Of a stretch of 46,668 bases of DNA, positions 19,156 to 28,540 are shown piece by piece. The notes beneath the pieces were generated by a model. The model was given only the letters and a program-made list of their open reading frames with translations. It was not told the origin of the DNA and ran no database searches. The stretch is from positions 1-46,668 of the forward strand of contig MERI01000253.1 in NCBI GenBank assembly GCA_001772005.1, read 5' to 3'. Numbering within the stretch: the stretch's first letter is position 1; every line of letters starts with the position of its first letter. A program made the translations under genes and the position numbers. Source of the DNA: Betaproteobacteria bacterium RIFCSPLOWO2_12_FULL_62_58. GTDB lineage: Bacteria; Pseudomonadota; Gammaproteobacteria; Burkholderiales; SG8-41.

Positions 19156-20427
19156 CTATTGCCCCAAGTATTCGATTACGTGCAGGCCGGTCCCGGCGCG
19201 GTCAGTGATATAAGCCAAGCCTCTGTAATCGATATCAACGTCATTGGTTTGAATGACCGTCTTTAACCGCGGTACTGTTGTTGCCGTTGTCTTCGGGATG
19301 TAATACCCGACTTCCTGCATGTCATACGGGTCAGAGAGGTCCAGTATTCTCAACCCTGCGCTGAAATACACGAGATAGAGAAGGTTCTTGTTGTCTTTGA
19401 GTGAGTAGAGTTTGCCGTCTCTTGTTTCTGCAAATTGATGCGGACCAAAGCGGCCCCCTCGTTGGAGAAAATCGCCATCCGGAACCCTGAAGGTGGCTAC
19501 GTTGATCGGGTTGTTCCATGCAGTCACATCGAGCATGTATAGCGCTTTTCTGACTTCGTGGCCCTGATAGTCCGCATCGCTGGCCTCGTTTACAAAAACA
19601 ATAAAATCCCTGATGTCGCCGAAGCCCGGTGTGAAGTTGCGACATTTCACCCCGTAGAACGGCATCGAGGTATGGGGCCCTTTGAAGGGCGGCTCGATGG
19701 TGAAATCAAGAATCGTCTTCGGCTTGGATATGTTGCTGATATCCAGCACGGCTACATTGCCGCCCTTGGCGTAGGACAGGTAAACCCGCTTGTTTGGCAT
19801 GTCCACCACGGGATGGTGCAGGCTGAGTCCTTTACTACCCGGGTCGGGTTCCGTCAGCTTCTGACCGGGAAACCAGTGGTTCGATACATACTTCGGTTTG
19901 GATGGATTTGACAGGTCCCAAATCACCAGATGGCCACCCGGCCGAAAACCGGGCTCGCATACCGAGCCAAAGTACAAGCCGGTGGACTCATCCCACCAGC
20001 CTTTATGGGCCCAAGTCAGCGGGCCGGCCGGTGTATCGGCGGCACTGGAAACATATACCGGTTTGGACCGGTCGGTGATATCAAAGACCTGAAAGCTGCA
20101 AGCTGTTGCCGTCTCGTGATTGCGGATCAGGTAGTCATTTCCATCATGAAGACTCTTCACGACCTGGACGGCACGGCAATTGGCTCCTGGAGCACCCGGT
20201 ATGTGGGCGACTATCGTGGGTTTCCCGGGGTCGGAGACATCCAGTATTGAAGTCCCGTTGTCCTCGGATTTCCCGGTCAGAGGGTTAGGCCGGTTTCCCG
20301 GAAGGTGCCCAACGTAGCACCAGTCTTTTCTTAACTCGACCTGCAACGATTCGCGTCCTTGCAGGTCGCTGAACCCTACGAGTCGGGTGCGAGACGATTC
20401 ACTGGCATGTGCTTCCTGAGATTGCAT
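19156..20427 (-). CDS. LVIVD-repeat beta-propeller protein
   Basis: A 423-residue protein made of repeated blade units of the LVIVD type: GTSILDVSDPGKPTIVAHI, FQVFDITDRSKPVYVSS, HLVIWDLSNPSKPKYVSN, VAVLDISNISKPKTI, LYMLDVTAWNNPINVATF and LRILDLSDPYDMQEVGYY. That gives six or seven blades, so a single propeller. Such proteins are usually exported, but I see no signal peptide after ATG 20427, where the sequence opens M-Q-S-Q-E-A-H-A-S; either the start is wrong or it is cytoplasmic. The role is unknown; binding or scaffolding is likely. It is on the opposite strand to the core genes and, with the Bug gene next to it, interrupts rarA-serS. Confidence 0.75.
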   Translation of the reverse strand: MQSQEAHASESSRTRLVGFSDLQGRESLQVELRKDWCYVGHLPGNRPNPLTGKSEDNGTSILDVSDPGKPTIVAHIPGAPGANCRAVQVVKSLHDGNDYLIRNHETATACSFQVFDITDRSKPVYVSSAADTPAGPLTWAHKGWWDESTGLYFGSVCEPGFRPGGHLVIWDLSNPSKPKYVSNHWFPGQKLTEPDPGSKGLSLHHPVVDMPNKRVYLSYAKGGNVAVLDISNISKPKTILDFTIEPPFKGPHTSMPFYGVKCRNFTPGFGDIRDFIVFVNEASDADYQGHEVRKALYMLDVTAWNNPINVATFRVPDGDFLQRGGRFGPHQFAETRDGKLYSLKDNKNLLYLVYFSAGLRILDLSDPYDMQEVGYYIPKTTATTVPRLKTVIQTNDVDIDYRGLAYITDRAGTGLHVIEYLGQ

Positions 20428-20562
20428 CGGCGGTCTCCCATGATTGGCGGAAATTTGTCCGGTGACATCCTGTCGTCTCCGCGATATTGTAGTACTTAAT
20501 CGGAAGGTCTTGTTGATCGGTTGGGGAAAAGCTCAAATAGTGCCGCGACGGCGGCACGCGTC

Positions 20563-21549
20563 TCATTTCGCGAGTCCGAGATCGACCAGGAACGCCCGGG
20601 TCTGGACGCTGTCCCGCTCAATGTACTTCCGCGTTTCGACGCTCCCCATGTACTCGCTCGACCAGAAGTTGGTCTCCAGCTCTTTCTTCCACTCCTCGGA
20701 GTCGCTCATGCGCCGCAGGATCCCCTCCCAGTAGGCGATCTGAGCCTCCGTCATGCCCTTCGGGCCGATGATGCTGCGCCAGCTCGATACCACGGCGTCG
20801 TACCCTTGCTCGCGCCAGGTCGGCACATCGGCGAGCACGTCGGGAAGGCGCCTGGGCGAGGTGACGGCGTCCAGCCGCAGTTGCCCGTTGCGCAGCATCG
20901 AAGCCGCGAGCCCGGCCGTGATCGGGACGACGTCGATGTGTCCGCCGAGCATCGCCGTGGTTGCGGCGCCGCCCGACGGGAAGATGACGGTGCGCACTTT
21001 CTTCACGTCGATGCCGGCTTCTTTGAGCGCCGCGGCCGCCCCCTGGTGGTTGGGGTTGCCGAGGCTCGTGGCGATGCCGAAGCTCAGCGAACCGGGATCC
21101 TTCTTCAGGCGCTCGAGCAGGTCCCTGCCGCTCTTGACCGGCGAGTCGGGCTTGACCGTGACCGCGATGTACTCGTTGAACAGGGTTGCCACGGGGGTGA
21201 ACTCCGTGTAGCTCGGCCCGAGTCCGACGATGTTGTTGGTGAGCAGCGATTTGTTTGCCATCGCGACGTGGTGGCCGTTGCCCGGATGCTGGTTGAGATA
21301 GGCATAGGCGACGCTGTTGCCGCCTCCCGGCTTGTTCACCACCGTGATCGGCACTTCGAGTTGCCGCTGTTCTTGCAGGACCTTCGCCATGATGCGGAGG
21401 ATCCGGTCGCCCCCTCCGCCGGGCGCGTTGGCGGCTATCAGTTCGACAGCCTTGTCCGGCTTCCACGCTGACACCGCCGCGTGCGCGGCGTCCATGGCGA
21501 GCGGTGCGGTCAACGCGAGCAGGGCAGGTAGCATCCAGCTCCGATTCAC
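20563..21549 (-). CDS. Bug-family (TctC-type) substrate-binding protein, divergent subgroup
   Basis: A periplasmic binding protein of the tripartite tricarboxylate transporter type. From GTG 21549 it has 328 residues with an ideal signal peptide (N-R-S-W-M-L-P-A-L-L-A-L ... A-A-H-A), the usual family length. It belongs to a divergent subgroup with V-P-I-T-V-V-N-K-P-G-G-G in place of the standard V-D-N-R-x-G-A-x-G, and shares Y-L-N-Q-H-x-G-x-G-H and the C-terminal L-G-L-A-K with the Bug gene at 27364. The frame continues upstream to ATG 21750, but that extension reads like a piece of another gene (see the fragment at 21589-21660), so I prefer the internal start. No membrane partner is nearby. 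Confidence 0.78.
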   Translation of the reverse strand: MNRSWMLPALLALTAPLAMDAAHAAVSAWKPDKAVELIAANAPGGGGDRILRIMAKVLQEQRQLEVPITVVNKPGGGNSVAYAYLNQHPGNGHHVAMANKSLLTNNIVGLGPSYTEFTPVATLFNEYIAVTVKPDSPVKSGRDLLERLKKDPGSLSFGIATSLGNPNHQGAAAALKEAGIDVKKVRTVIFPSGGAATTAMLGGHIDVVPITAGLAASMLRNGQLRLDAVTSPRRLPDVLADVPTWREQGYDAVVSSWRSIIGPKGMTEAQIAYWEGILRRMSDSEEWKKELETNFWSSEYMGSVETRKYIERDSVQTRAFLVDLGLAK

Positions 21550-21588
21550 AGCGGCTGCGCATCTGGCGCTGTCGAGCGTGGCGGTACT

Positions 21589-21660
21589 GCCCTTCGAAGC
21601 GAGATTGATGCGTATGCCGCGCACTCCTGCACCGCGCATGTCTTCCAACTCGCGGTTATT
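21589..21660 (-). pseudogene. Amidohydrolase_2-type fragment fused upstream of the Bug gene
   Basis: In frame with the Bug gene, this stretch encodes N-N-R-E-L-E-D-M-R-G-A-G-V-R-G-I-R-I-N-L-A-S-K. The ELxxM/L-xxAGVRGIRxN pattern is typical of TIM-barrel amidohydrolases (2-pyrone-4,6-dicarboxylate hydrolase type, PF04909). No metal ligands or flanking domain remain. I infer a gene scrap left when the Bug gene was joined here. Confidence 0.45.
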
Positions 21661-21808
21661 GAAGTGCTCACTCGGTTTGCGCATATCCGGGTCCGCGCCG
21701 GGAGTCGTGGGCGCTTTGGGGGCGAGTCTTGAAGACGGATTCAAGGTCATCTGGGTGTGGTGGGAGAGTTATGTTCGGGATGTGACGCGAATGGCAGGGC
21801 GACTGTAG

Positions 21809-23182
<1,374 letters not shown>

Positions 23183-23197
23183 GGTATCCGTGCGGCT

Positions 23198-23394
23198 AGG
23201 AGTTTGTCGAACTTGGCCCCGACAAACTCCTAATGCAAAACCGGCGCCAGGAAAATTGCAAAGAGGATAGCGGATATGCGAATTTATCCGTGCTTTTCTT
23301 CGTATTCGGCCGCGTCGAGTAGGTTCTTCTTCCAAATTATCAGCCGGTTTTGCTGTTAGCAGCCTGTCGGACGCCTAAGCCCGGCAGGCTGCTA
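23198..23394 (-). repeat. Double-hairpin intergenic element, copy 2 (inverted)
   Basis: The reverse complement of the element after nadE, about 197 bp. Here the TAGGAGTTTGTCG hairpin comes first (23198-23233) and the TAGCAGCCTGTCGG hairpin last (23357-23394), with one T-G pair replacing a perfect pair. The inner GCAAAACCGGC / GCCGGTTTTGC repeat is kept. The central 100 bp has diverged by several substitutions and small gaps while the hairpin stems are kept, which points to selection or mechanism acting on the folded ends. Confidence 0.8.
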
Positions 23395-23434
23395 GGCGGT
23401 CTGAGTCCGCGCTGGTAAAATCGCGCGTGCGCAC

Positions 23435-23524
23435 GGAGAGATGCCAGAGCGGTTGAATGGGCCGGTCTCGAAAACCGGAATACGCGCAAGCGTATCGTGG
23501 GTTCGAATCCCACTCTCTCCGCCA
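23435..23524 (+). tRNA. tRNA-Ser (anticodon CGA)
   Basis: A complete class II tRNA of 90 nt including encoded CCA. The 7-bp acceptor is GGAGAGA (23435-23441) with TCTCTCC (23514-23520), G is the discriminator base and CCA is 23522-23524. The anticodon stem CCGGT/ACCGG encloses the loop CTCGAAA with anticodon CGA at 23469-23471, reading UCG. The long variable arm (TACGCGCAAGCGTA) is diagnostic of tRNA-Ser, and the T arm has GGTTCGAATCC. Confidence 0.97.
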
Positions 23525-23793
23525 AAACAGTTAATAAACGAATGATTTACAAGAATAAATTGTAGATATCTCCTTTCAACACACAAACTAGCCCACATTC
23601 CAGCGCCCGCACCCGTTTCGAAGAGATAGAACCTCAGTCGATCGCCATCAAAGCGCGGTTGACCGCGGCCCATTAAGCGGGACTCCGCTCGCTTTAGGAC
23701 ACTTGCCACGCTGCGCCAGGATCGCGCGGCGTCGCGATGTTGATACCCTGATGCCATCTATTTTCATCCTGTCGGCATTTCCCGCTGCCGGGT
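23525..23793. other. Intergenic stretch without recognisable features
   Basis: AT-rich just after the tRNA, then GC-rich. I see no gene, no tRNA-end repeat that would mark an attachment site, no integrase and no clear terminator. Confidence 0.5.
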
Positions 23794-23932
23794 TCATTTT
23801 TTATGCTGCCGCCCGATCCAACGCCCAAACGTAGGCGCCAGATCGCGAGCATCGAGCATCGCGAGGTCAACAGTCAGAATCGAAGCGCCCGGACCGCTCA
23901 GCGCATAGGCAGCGCCGCGTTTCTCGATACGG
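23794..23932 (-). pseudogene. Unidentified C-terminal coding fragment joined to an IS3 orfA scrap
   Basis: In one frame of the minus strand, 23932 down to the TGA at 23794 reads R-I-E-K-R-G-A-A-Y-A-L-S-G-P-G-A-S-I-L-T and continues to a basic tail, a protein-like C-terminus without a start. The frame differs from that of the IS3 fragment which ends at the same point, so this looks like a breakpoint between two unrelated sequences. Parent gene not recognised. Confidence 0.3.
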
Positions 23933-24031
23933 GAACCCATGCTTGCGACAGAGCTCTTTCACCGCCACCCCAGCCTCGGCTTCCTTCAAAAAACTGATGA
24001 TCTGCTGCGCCGTGAAACACTTCTTCTTCAT
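23933..24031 (-). pseudogene. IS3-family transposase OrfA fragment
   Basis: ATG 24031, with a GGAGAAGCGGGC ribosome site, starts M-K-K-K-C-F-T-A-Q-Q-I-I-S-F-L-K-E-A-E-A and runs through GVAVKELCRKHGF, the classic N-terminal helix-turn-helix of IS3-type OrfA (usual form M-K-K-x-R-F-T-E-E-Q-I). Homology stops at H-G-F, where S-x-x-x-F-Y-x-W should follow; the frame then runs on to a stop at 23867 in foreign sequence. No orfB or terminal repeat was found, so it is a dead remnant. Confidence 0.8.
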
Positions 24032-24202
24032 GCCCGCTTCTCCTTCCAGAAACGGACCTTACTAACTTCCGCGTGGTAGTGTCTAATGGGAGCAGGTCGC
24101 TTGCCACTCTTTTCCGGTTTTACGGTCTAACCTTCGCTTGAAAGGACGGACCGTTAGCACGGTGCTTTCAAAACTGCCAGATCCCCGTTGCCCGCCCCGC
24201 CT

Positions 24203-25165
24203 TCAAAAACGTGGCAAGGTGCGGCGGGTCAATGTTTCTGCTCCCCCTTCTTTTACCGCACGCCCTATCTCATCTGGCGTGAAGCCGGTGGCCAGAGCTT
24301 GAATAATGTCCAGCACGTAACTACGCAGATACGTATTGCGACGCAGGCTCACAAATGTAGTCATCGGTTCAAACAAATGACTTGCATCGATAGCGCGGAG
24401 CTTAGTGTCGCGGGATCGGTCGAATACGACGGCAGAAAGAATCGTGATGCCGAGGCCTAATTCCACATAGATTTTGCAGACATCAGCATCCACCGCGCTT
24501 GATATTACCTTTGGTGTTAGCCCCCCTCTCTCGAAAATCCCCGAGAATCTCCAGGGTCCTGCGGTGTTGGATCGATGCGCTATGATCGGATACTTTGCGA
24601 TTTCCGATAGCGTTGGTTTCTTGACCTTTAATAGCGGGTGGCCTGCTTTCACGACAACGATTTGCGAAAGCTCAAAGCACGGAAGCATAACGAGATTCGG
24701 AAAAGCGCGCGTGCCTTCTGTCCCAATTGCCATATCTGCTTCTCCGGCATCGACCAGCTCGCAGATCTGAGTGGGATTGCCTTGCAGCAGCCCAAGCTGA
24801 ATCTTCGGGTGTCGAGTTACAAAACGTTCGATTATTCTTGGCAAAAGATATCGTGCCTGAGTGTGAGTGGCGGCTATGGTGAAGTTTCCCGAGTCGCGAG
24901 CCACGAAATCCTCTCGAATATGCCGAAGATTATCGGCGTCTGCCAGCATTCGCCGTGCTACCTCTAAGACTTCTCTGCCCAAATCGGTCAAGCCTAATAC
25001 TTGATTTCGTTTACGGGTGAAGAGGGCGAAGCCTAGTTCGGCTTCGAGTAATCGAATTTGTTTACTAACGGCTGGCTGTGAAACATGCGAGGCTTCTGCG
25101 GCGGCAGAGATATGATTTCCTTGGCGAACTATCTCCAAAAGGAGACGCAACTGCCTCAATGTCAT
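24203..25165 (-). CDS. LysR-type regulator of the CysB/Cbl subgroup
   Basis: A 320-residue regulator. The N-terminal winged HTH has S-A-A-A-E-A-S-H-V-S-Q-P-A-V-S-K-Q-I-R. The effector domain follows the CysB pattern closely: ATHTQARYLLPRIIERF, QGNPTQICELVDAGEADMAI, LVMLPCFELSQIVVV, DADVCKIYVELGLGITIL and a late IDASHLFEPMTT. CysB-type proteins control sulfur assimilation or organosulfur use through O-acetylserine-like or sulfate effectors; whether this one senses a sulfur compound is inference. It is divergent from the catabolic run starting at 25327, and two palindromes lie next to its start codon, so it very likely regulates that run and itself. Confidence 0.88.
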   Translation of the reverse strand: MTLRQLRLLLEIVRQGNHISAAAEASHVSQPAVSKQIRLLEAELGFALFTRKRNQVLGLTDLGREVLEVARRMLADADNLRHIREDFVARDSGNFTIAATHTQARYLLPRIIERFVTRHPKIQLGLLQGNPTQICELVDAGEADMAIGTEGTRAFPNLVMLPCFELSQIVVVKAGHPLLKVKKPTLSEIAKYPIIAHRSNTAGPWRFSGIFERGGLTPKVISSAVDADVCKIYVELGLGITILSAVVFDRSRDTKLRAIDASHLFEPMTTFVSLRRNTYLRSYVLDIIQALATGFTPDEIGRAVKEGGAETLTRRTLPRF

Positions 25166-25175
25166 CAGAGCGAGA

Positions 25176-25215
25176 ATAACCTAAAGGTTATGCCAGAATT
25201 CGAAAACATTCTGGC
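25176..25215. promoter_or_regulatory. Two adjacent palindromes, candidate LysR operator
   Basis: Palindrome one: ATAACCT (25176-25182), AA, AGGTTAT (25185-25191), perfect. Palindrome two: GCCAGAAT (25192-25199), 8-nt gap, ATTCTGGC (25208-25215), perfect. They are directly adjacent and sit 10 to 50 bp before the LysR start codon and about 110 bp before the divergent Bug start, the classic place for LysR-type regulatory and activation sites. Confidence 0.6.
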
Positions 25216-25326
25216 ACGAAATGCTGAAAAACGCTACATTGGCTTTAAATACTGATCTGTCGGAATGCGACACGATTGGCACCGGCTTGTGTCTCGTGTC
25301 GCGCGCGCAAGGAGGAGAGCGCCGAG

Positions 25327-26292
25327 ATGATCCGTCTATCCATCTGCGCTGTATTTTCGGTCTGCTTATTATGTTTCGCCGGTGCACTACCTGCGCAACC
25401 TTATCCGAGTAAGCCGATTCGCCTCGTCGTCCCGTACGCGCCAAGCGGCGGTACCGATGTTTTTGCACGCCTCCTCTCGCAGAAGCTGAGTGAGATTCTG
25501 AGATACCAAGTCGTAGTCGAAAATCGCGCCGGGGCAAATGGCATTATTGGGTCAGAAATTGTGGCTAACGCGCCTGCTGACGGCTATACACTTCTCATCA
25601 CAACAAACGCCCTAACGGTGAACCCAAGTCTTTACCAAAAGATCCCCTATGACACGCTGAAGGCCTTTGCACCTGTAACAATCGGCGCGACCACCTATAA
25701 CTTGCTCGCCGTGCACCCGTCGCTCCCGGTGAAGACGGTAAAAGACCTAATTACATTGGCTAAAGCGAGACCTGGCCAACTCAATTTCGCCTCGGGCGGC
25801 ACTGGGCAGCCGTCTCATCTTGCTGGCGAGTTATTTAGGCTCATGGCGGGAATAAAGATTGTGCACATTCCATATAAGGGGACGGGCGCATCGATAGCCG
25901 ATCTGCTCAGCGGAAATGTTCCACTCACGTTTAGCAGCATTCCGTCGCTTCTACCGTACGTGACGAGCGGCAAGCTACGGCCGCTCGGGGTTACGGGGCC
26001 TAAACGAGTTTCGGTGCTCCCCAATGTGCCTCCGGTTGCCGAAACCCTGCCAAAGTTTGACATGAGGCTCTGGTACGGGATCCTGGCTCCGGCGGGAACG
26101 TCCAAAGAGATTGTTGACAAGCTCCATTCAGCAATCGTCAAAGCGTTAGCCTTTCCAGAAATTAAGAACAGACTCTCCAATCTAGCTTACGAACCTGGGG
26201 GCGAGACCCCGGAAGAATTCGGTGCCGTGATTAAGCGTGATCTTGTGCAATGGGCTCGAGTTATCAAGGAAGCTGGCATCCGCATGCAATGA
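25327..26292 (+). CDS. Bug-family (TctC-type) substrate-binding protein
   Basis: 321 residues with a signal peptide (1 to about 24, ending L-P-A-Q). The mature start Y-P-S-K-P-I-R-L-V-V-P-Y and E-N-R-A-G-A-N-G-I-I-G are the standard ligand-shell motifs; members bind carboxylates through a conserved pair of carboxylate-liganding loops. ATG 25327 follows AAGGAGGAGA, one of the best ribosome sites in the region. First gene of the rightward run under the divergent LysR-type gene. It ends 37 bp before the ComA-like gene. No TctA/TctB genes accompany it. Confidence 0.88.
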   Translation: MIRLSICAVFSVCLLCFAGALPAQPYPSKPIRLVVPYAPSGGTDVFARLLSQKLSEILRYQVVVENRAGANGIIGSEIVANAPADGYTLLITTNALTVNPSLYQKIPYDTLKAFAPVTIGATTYNLLAVHPSLPVKTVKDLITLAKARPGQLNFASGGTGQPSHLAGELFRLMAGIKIVHIPYKGTGASIADLLSGNVPLTFSSIPSLLPYVTSGKLRPLGVTGPKRVSVLPNVPPVAETLPKFDMRLWYGILAPAGTSKEIVDKLHSAIVKALAFPEIKNRLSNLAYEPGGETPEEFGAVIKRDLVQWARVIKEAGIRMQ

Positions 26293-26329
26293 GTCAGAAT
26301 TGCAAGCAGCACTTTTTGGGGAAGTACAC

Positions 26330-27154
26330 ATGTTGACACAGTTTGCAGATTCGGCACTTGCCCTTCCAGCGCGTAGTAAGAAACCTAGGCGTTCCGGTAT
26401 TACCTCGATGGTCGACTTTGGACCGGACACCTTTGGCTGGACCGGTGGCGAACGCGGAATTCGGGACCTTCTCGATGTGGCGAGCGAGCACATCGATTAC
26501 GCAAAAATCTACGCACTGAATGCGCTGCTGATTCCGGCAGATGTGGTCACTCGCACGACACAGCTCTACCGCGACGCCGGTGTCGCGCCTTTTGCCGGCG
26601 GCATCCTATTTGAGTACGCCTATTTAAAGAACGAGATTGACGCGCTGATCGCGCTTGTGCAGCGGCTTGGCATTCCAGGCCTGGAAATCTCGGAGAATTA
26701 TGTGAGTCTCACGCAGGAGGAACGTCGCCGCACGGTCGATCGATTCCAAAACGCGGGACTACGGGTGGTATACGAGTTTGGCCGCAAGAATCCTGAAGAG
26801 CCGGTAAGCATTGATTATCTGCAAGAAGTCGTTACCGAGATGGCGACACGGGGTATCAATCACGTCACTATAGAACAGTGCGAGATCGATTTGCTTGTGG
26901 AATCGTCGCCCGATGCCCTGCGGTTGCTCGCTAGCCAGCCGTGGTTTGAGCATATCGTGATCGAAGTCGATCCGTATCGTTTTCCTGAACAGCACGCAAA
27001 AATAATCCGGGACTTTGGCCCGGAAGTAAATCTGGCCAACGTCACTGCAGGTCAGGTTCTTCGGCTCGAAGGCTTCCGGCGCGGAATCGGCCGCCCCGTA
27101 AATTACTCGCTCGTTTCAGGAGACGGCTCCCACCCAGCAGGGATACGGCAGTAA
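26330..27154 (+). CDS. Phosphosulfolactate synthase (ComA) family TIM-barrel enzyme
   Basis: A 274-residue protein of the PF02679 family, whose founder ComA joins sulfite to phosphoenolpyruvate in coenzyme M synthesis. Shared blocks: H-I-D-Y-A-K (55-60), A-G-G-I-L-F-E-Y-A-Y (89-98), G-L-E-I-S-E-N (117-123), Y-E-F-G-R-K (148-153) and V-N-L-A-N-V ... R-R-G-I (233-253). The usual I-E-G-R-E-S-G loop is replaced by I-E-Q-C-E-I-D (181-187), and S-D-G after E-I becomes S-E-N, so the phosphate/sulfite site looks altered and the substrate may differ. ATG 26330 follows GGGGAAG. The neighbouring Bug, TcuA-like and PrpD genes and a CysB-like regulator suggest a catabolic role, not coenzyme M synthesis. 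Confidence 0.78.
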   Translation: MLTQFADSALALPARSKKPRRSGITSMVDFGPDTFGWTGGERGIRDLLDVASEHIDYAKIYALNALLIPADVVTRTTQLYRDAGVAPFAGGILFEYAYLKNEIDALIALVQRLGIPGLEISENYVSLTQEERRRTVDRFQNAGLRVVYEFGRKNPEEPVSIDYLQEVVTEMATRGINHVTIEQCEIDLLVESSPDALRLLASQPWFEHIVIEVDPYRFPEQHAKIIRDFGPEVNLANVTAGQVLRLEGFRRGIGRPVNYSLVSGDGSHPAGIRQ

Positions 27155-27363
27155 TTTCTTGCGAAAATTATCAGGAAAGCAAGAGAAGCATGAGTCATGC
27201 TGAATTCGGCGAATCGGGCATCTACGATAGCTGCAGCAGGCAATACAGGGGCATGCACAGTTCCTTCACAGCACAAAGATGCTGTGAAAGAAGCGCTGTT
27301 GCCAAGAGAGGGTGCGTTATCTCGATAGCGGCAAATAGGCAATCTTCCGAACAGGAGAGATCG

Positions 27364-28380
27364 ATGCCAAACAACCGAAACTCTGGCGGAAGACGGCATT
27401 TGGGATTTTTGCTCCTGTTGCTCGTGCTCGGCCTCGCGAGTAATGCCCACGACGCTGTTCCCGCGTCGGGTCAATGGAAACCTAGCAAAAAGATCGAATT
27501 CGTTGTCGGCACTTCCCCCAGCGGAATTTTTGATCAAACAGCCCGCTTGCTGCAGACGATTTTACGAGAAAAGAAGATCGTCGATGTGCCAATTATTGTC
27601 ATCAATAAACCGGGAGGGGCCGAAACGATCAGCAACACATATCTCAACCAACATAAAGGCGACGGCCATTATCTTGGGATCACTTCAGGCAATGTATTGA
27701 GCAACCATATTCTCGGCAAGAATCCGATTACCTACCGCGACCTCAGTCCGATCGCCATGTTGTTCAGCGAAGCCACCGTCATCGCGATCAAAGCCGACTC
27801 TCCGATCAGTAGCGGTCAAGAGCTAGTGATGAAGCTTAGACAAGACCCACAAGCGCTGACGTTTGCGGTCGGCAGTACATTGGGCAGCGTTCCACACGTT
27901 GCGGTGAGTTTCATCATGAAAGCTGCAGGAGGCGATATAAGAAAAATGACGGCAGTAACATATCGATCGTCGGGTGAATCAATCATCGCGCTCCTTGGTG
28001 GGCATGTTGACGTCATCGCGGGAGCCGTCACTTTGGTGGGGCCGCATGTCAAGGCAGGGAAGTTACGCCTGATCGGCGTTGCTTCGACGCAGCGGTTAAA
28101 AGGCGTGTTTGCCGACGTGCCCACTCTCAGAGAGCAAGGTATCGACGGTGTAGTTATCAATTGGCGCGGGATATTTGGTCCGAAAGACCTAGGCGCCGGA
28201 CAAGTGGCTTATTGGGAGGAGGTATCTCGCGAGGCTACTGAAACAGAGATATGGAAAAAACACCAGAAAGAGAATTTATGGGAGGACACATTTATGCGCG
28301 GTAACGAGTTCAAATCGTTCTTGGAAAGTGAATACGCGAAAACGAGGGCGATTCTGGACGAACTCGGATTGGCCAAGTAA
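27364..28380 (+). CDS. Bug-family (TctC-type) substrate-binding protein, divergent subgroup
   Basis: 338 residues with a signal peptide (about 1-28, hydrophobic run L-G-F-L-L-L-L-L-V-L-G-L-A). It lacks the common P-F-x-x-G-G-x-x-D form, showing G-T-S-P-S-G-I-F-D, and has V-P-I-I-V-I-N-K-P-G-G where others have V-D-N-R-x-G-A. The same substitutions and the ending L-G-L-A-K occur in the Bug gene at 20563, so these two form a paralogous pair within the window. ATG 27364 has AACAGGAGAG upstream; the frame is open to 27190 but that part is not signal-like. It lies between the ComA-like and TcuA-like genes and is probably co-transcribed with them. Confidence 0.83.
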   Translation: MPNNRNSGGRRHLGFLLLLLVLGLASNAHDAVPASGQWKPSKKIEFVVGTSPSGIFDQTARLLQTILREKKIVDVPIIVINKPGGAETISNTYLNQHKGDGHYLGITSGNVLSNHILGKNPITYRDLSPIAMLFSEATVIAIKADSPISSGQELVMKLRQDPQALTFAVGSTLGSVPHVAVSFIMKAAGGDIRKMTAVTYRSSGESIIALLGGHVDVIAGAVTLVGPHVKAGKLRLIGVASTQRLKGVFADVPTLREQGIDGVVINWRGIFGPKDLGAGQVAYWEEVSREATETEIWKKHQKENLWEDTFMRGNEFKSFLESEYAKTRAILDELGLAK

Positions 28381-28540
28381 GTTTGTTCTATGACTCAATT
28401 AGGTAATTTCTCACGCGGAATCAGCAAAGCCGCTGGGTTATTGGAAATACGCACAGGGGCATCGAAGTGAGTCAATGCGGCGCCTGCGCCACCTTGCTCC
28501 GACATTTCGCTACCGGCATTTCGAACAGGAGATCATCAAT

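Noticed and set aside
23392..23757. Minus-strand open frame containing G-E-S-G-I-R-T-H-D
   Set aside because: This is the well-known false translation of the antisense of a tRNA-Ser gene; the tRNA at 23435-23524 explains it.
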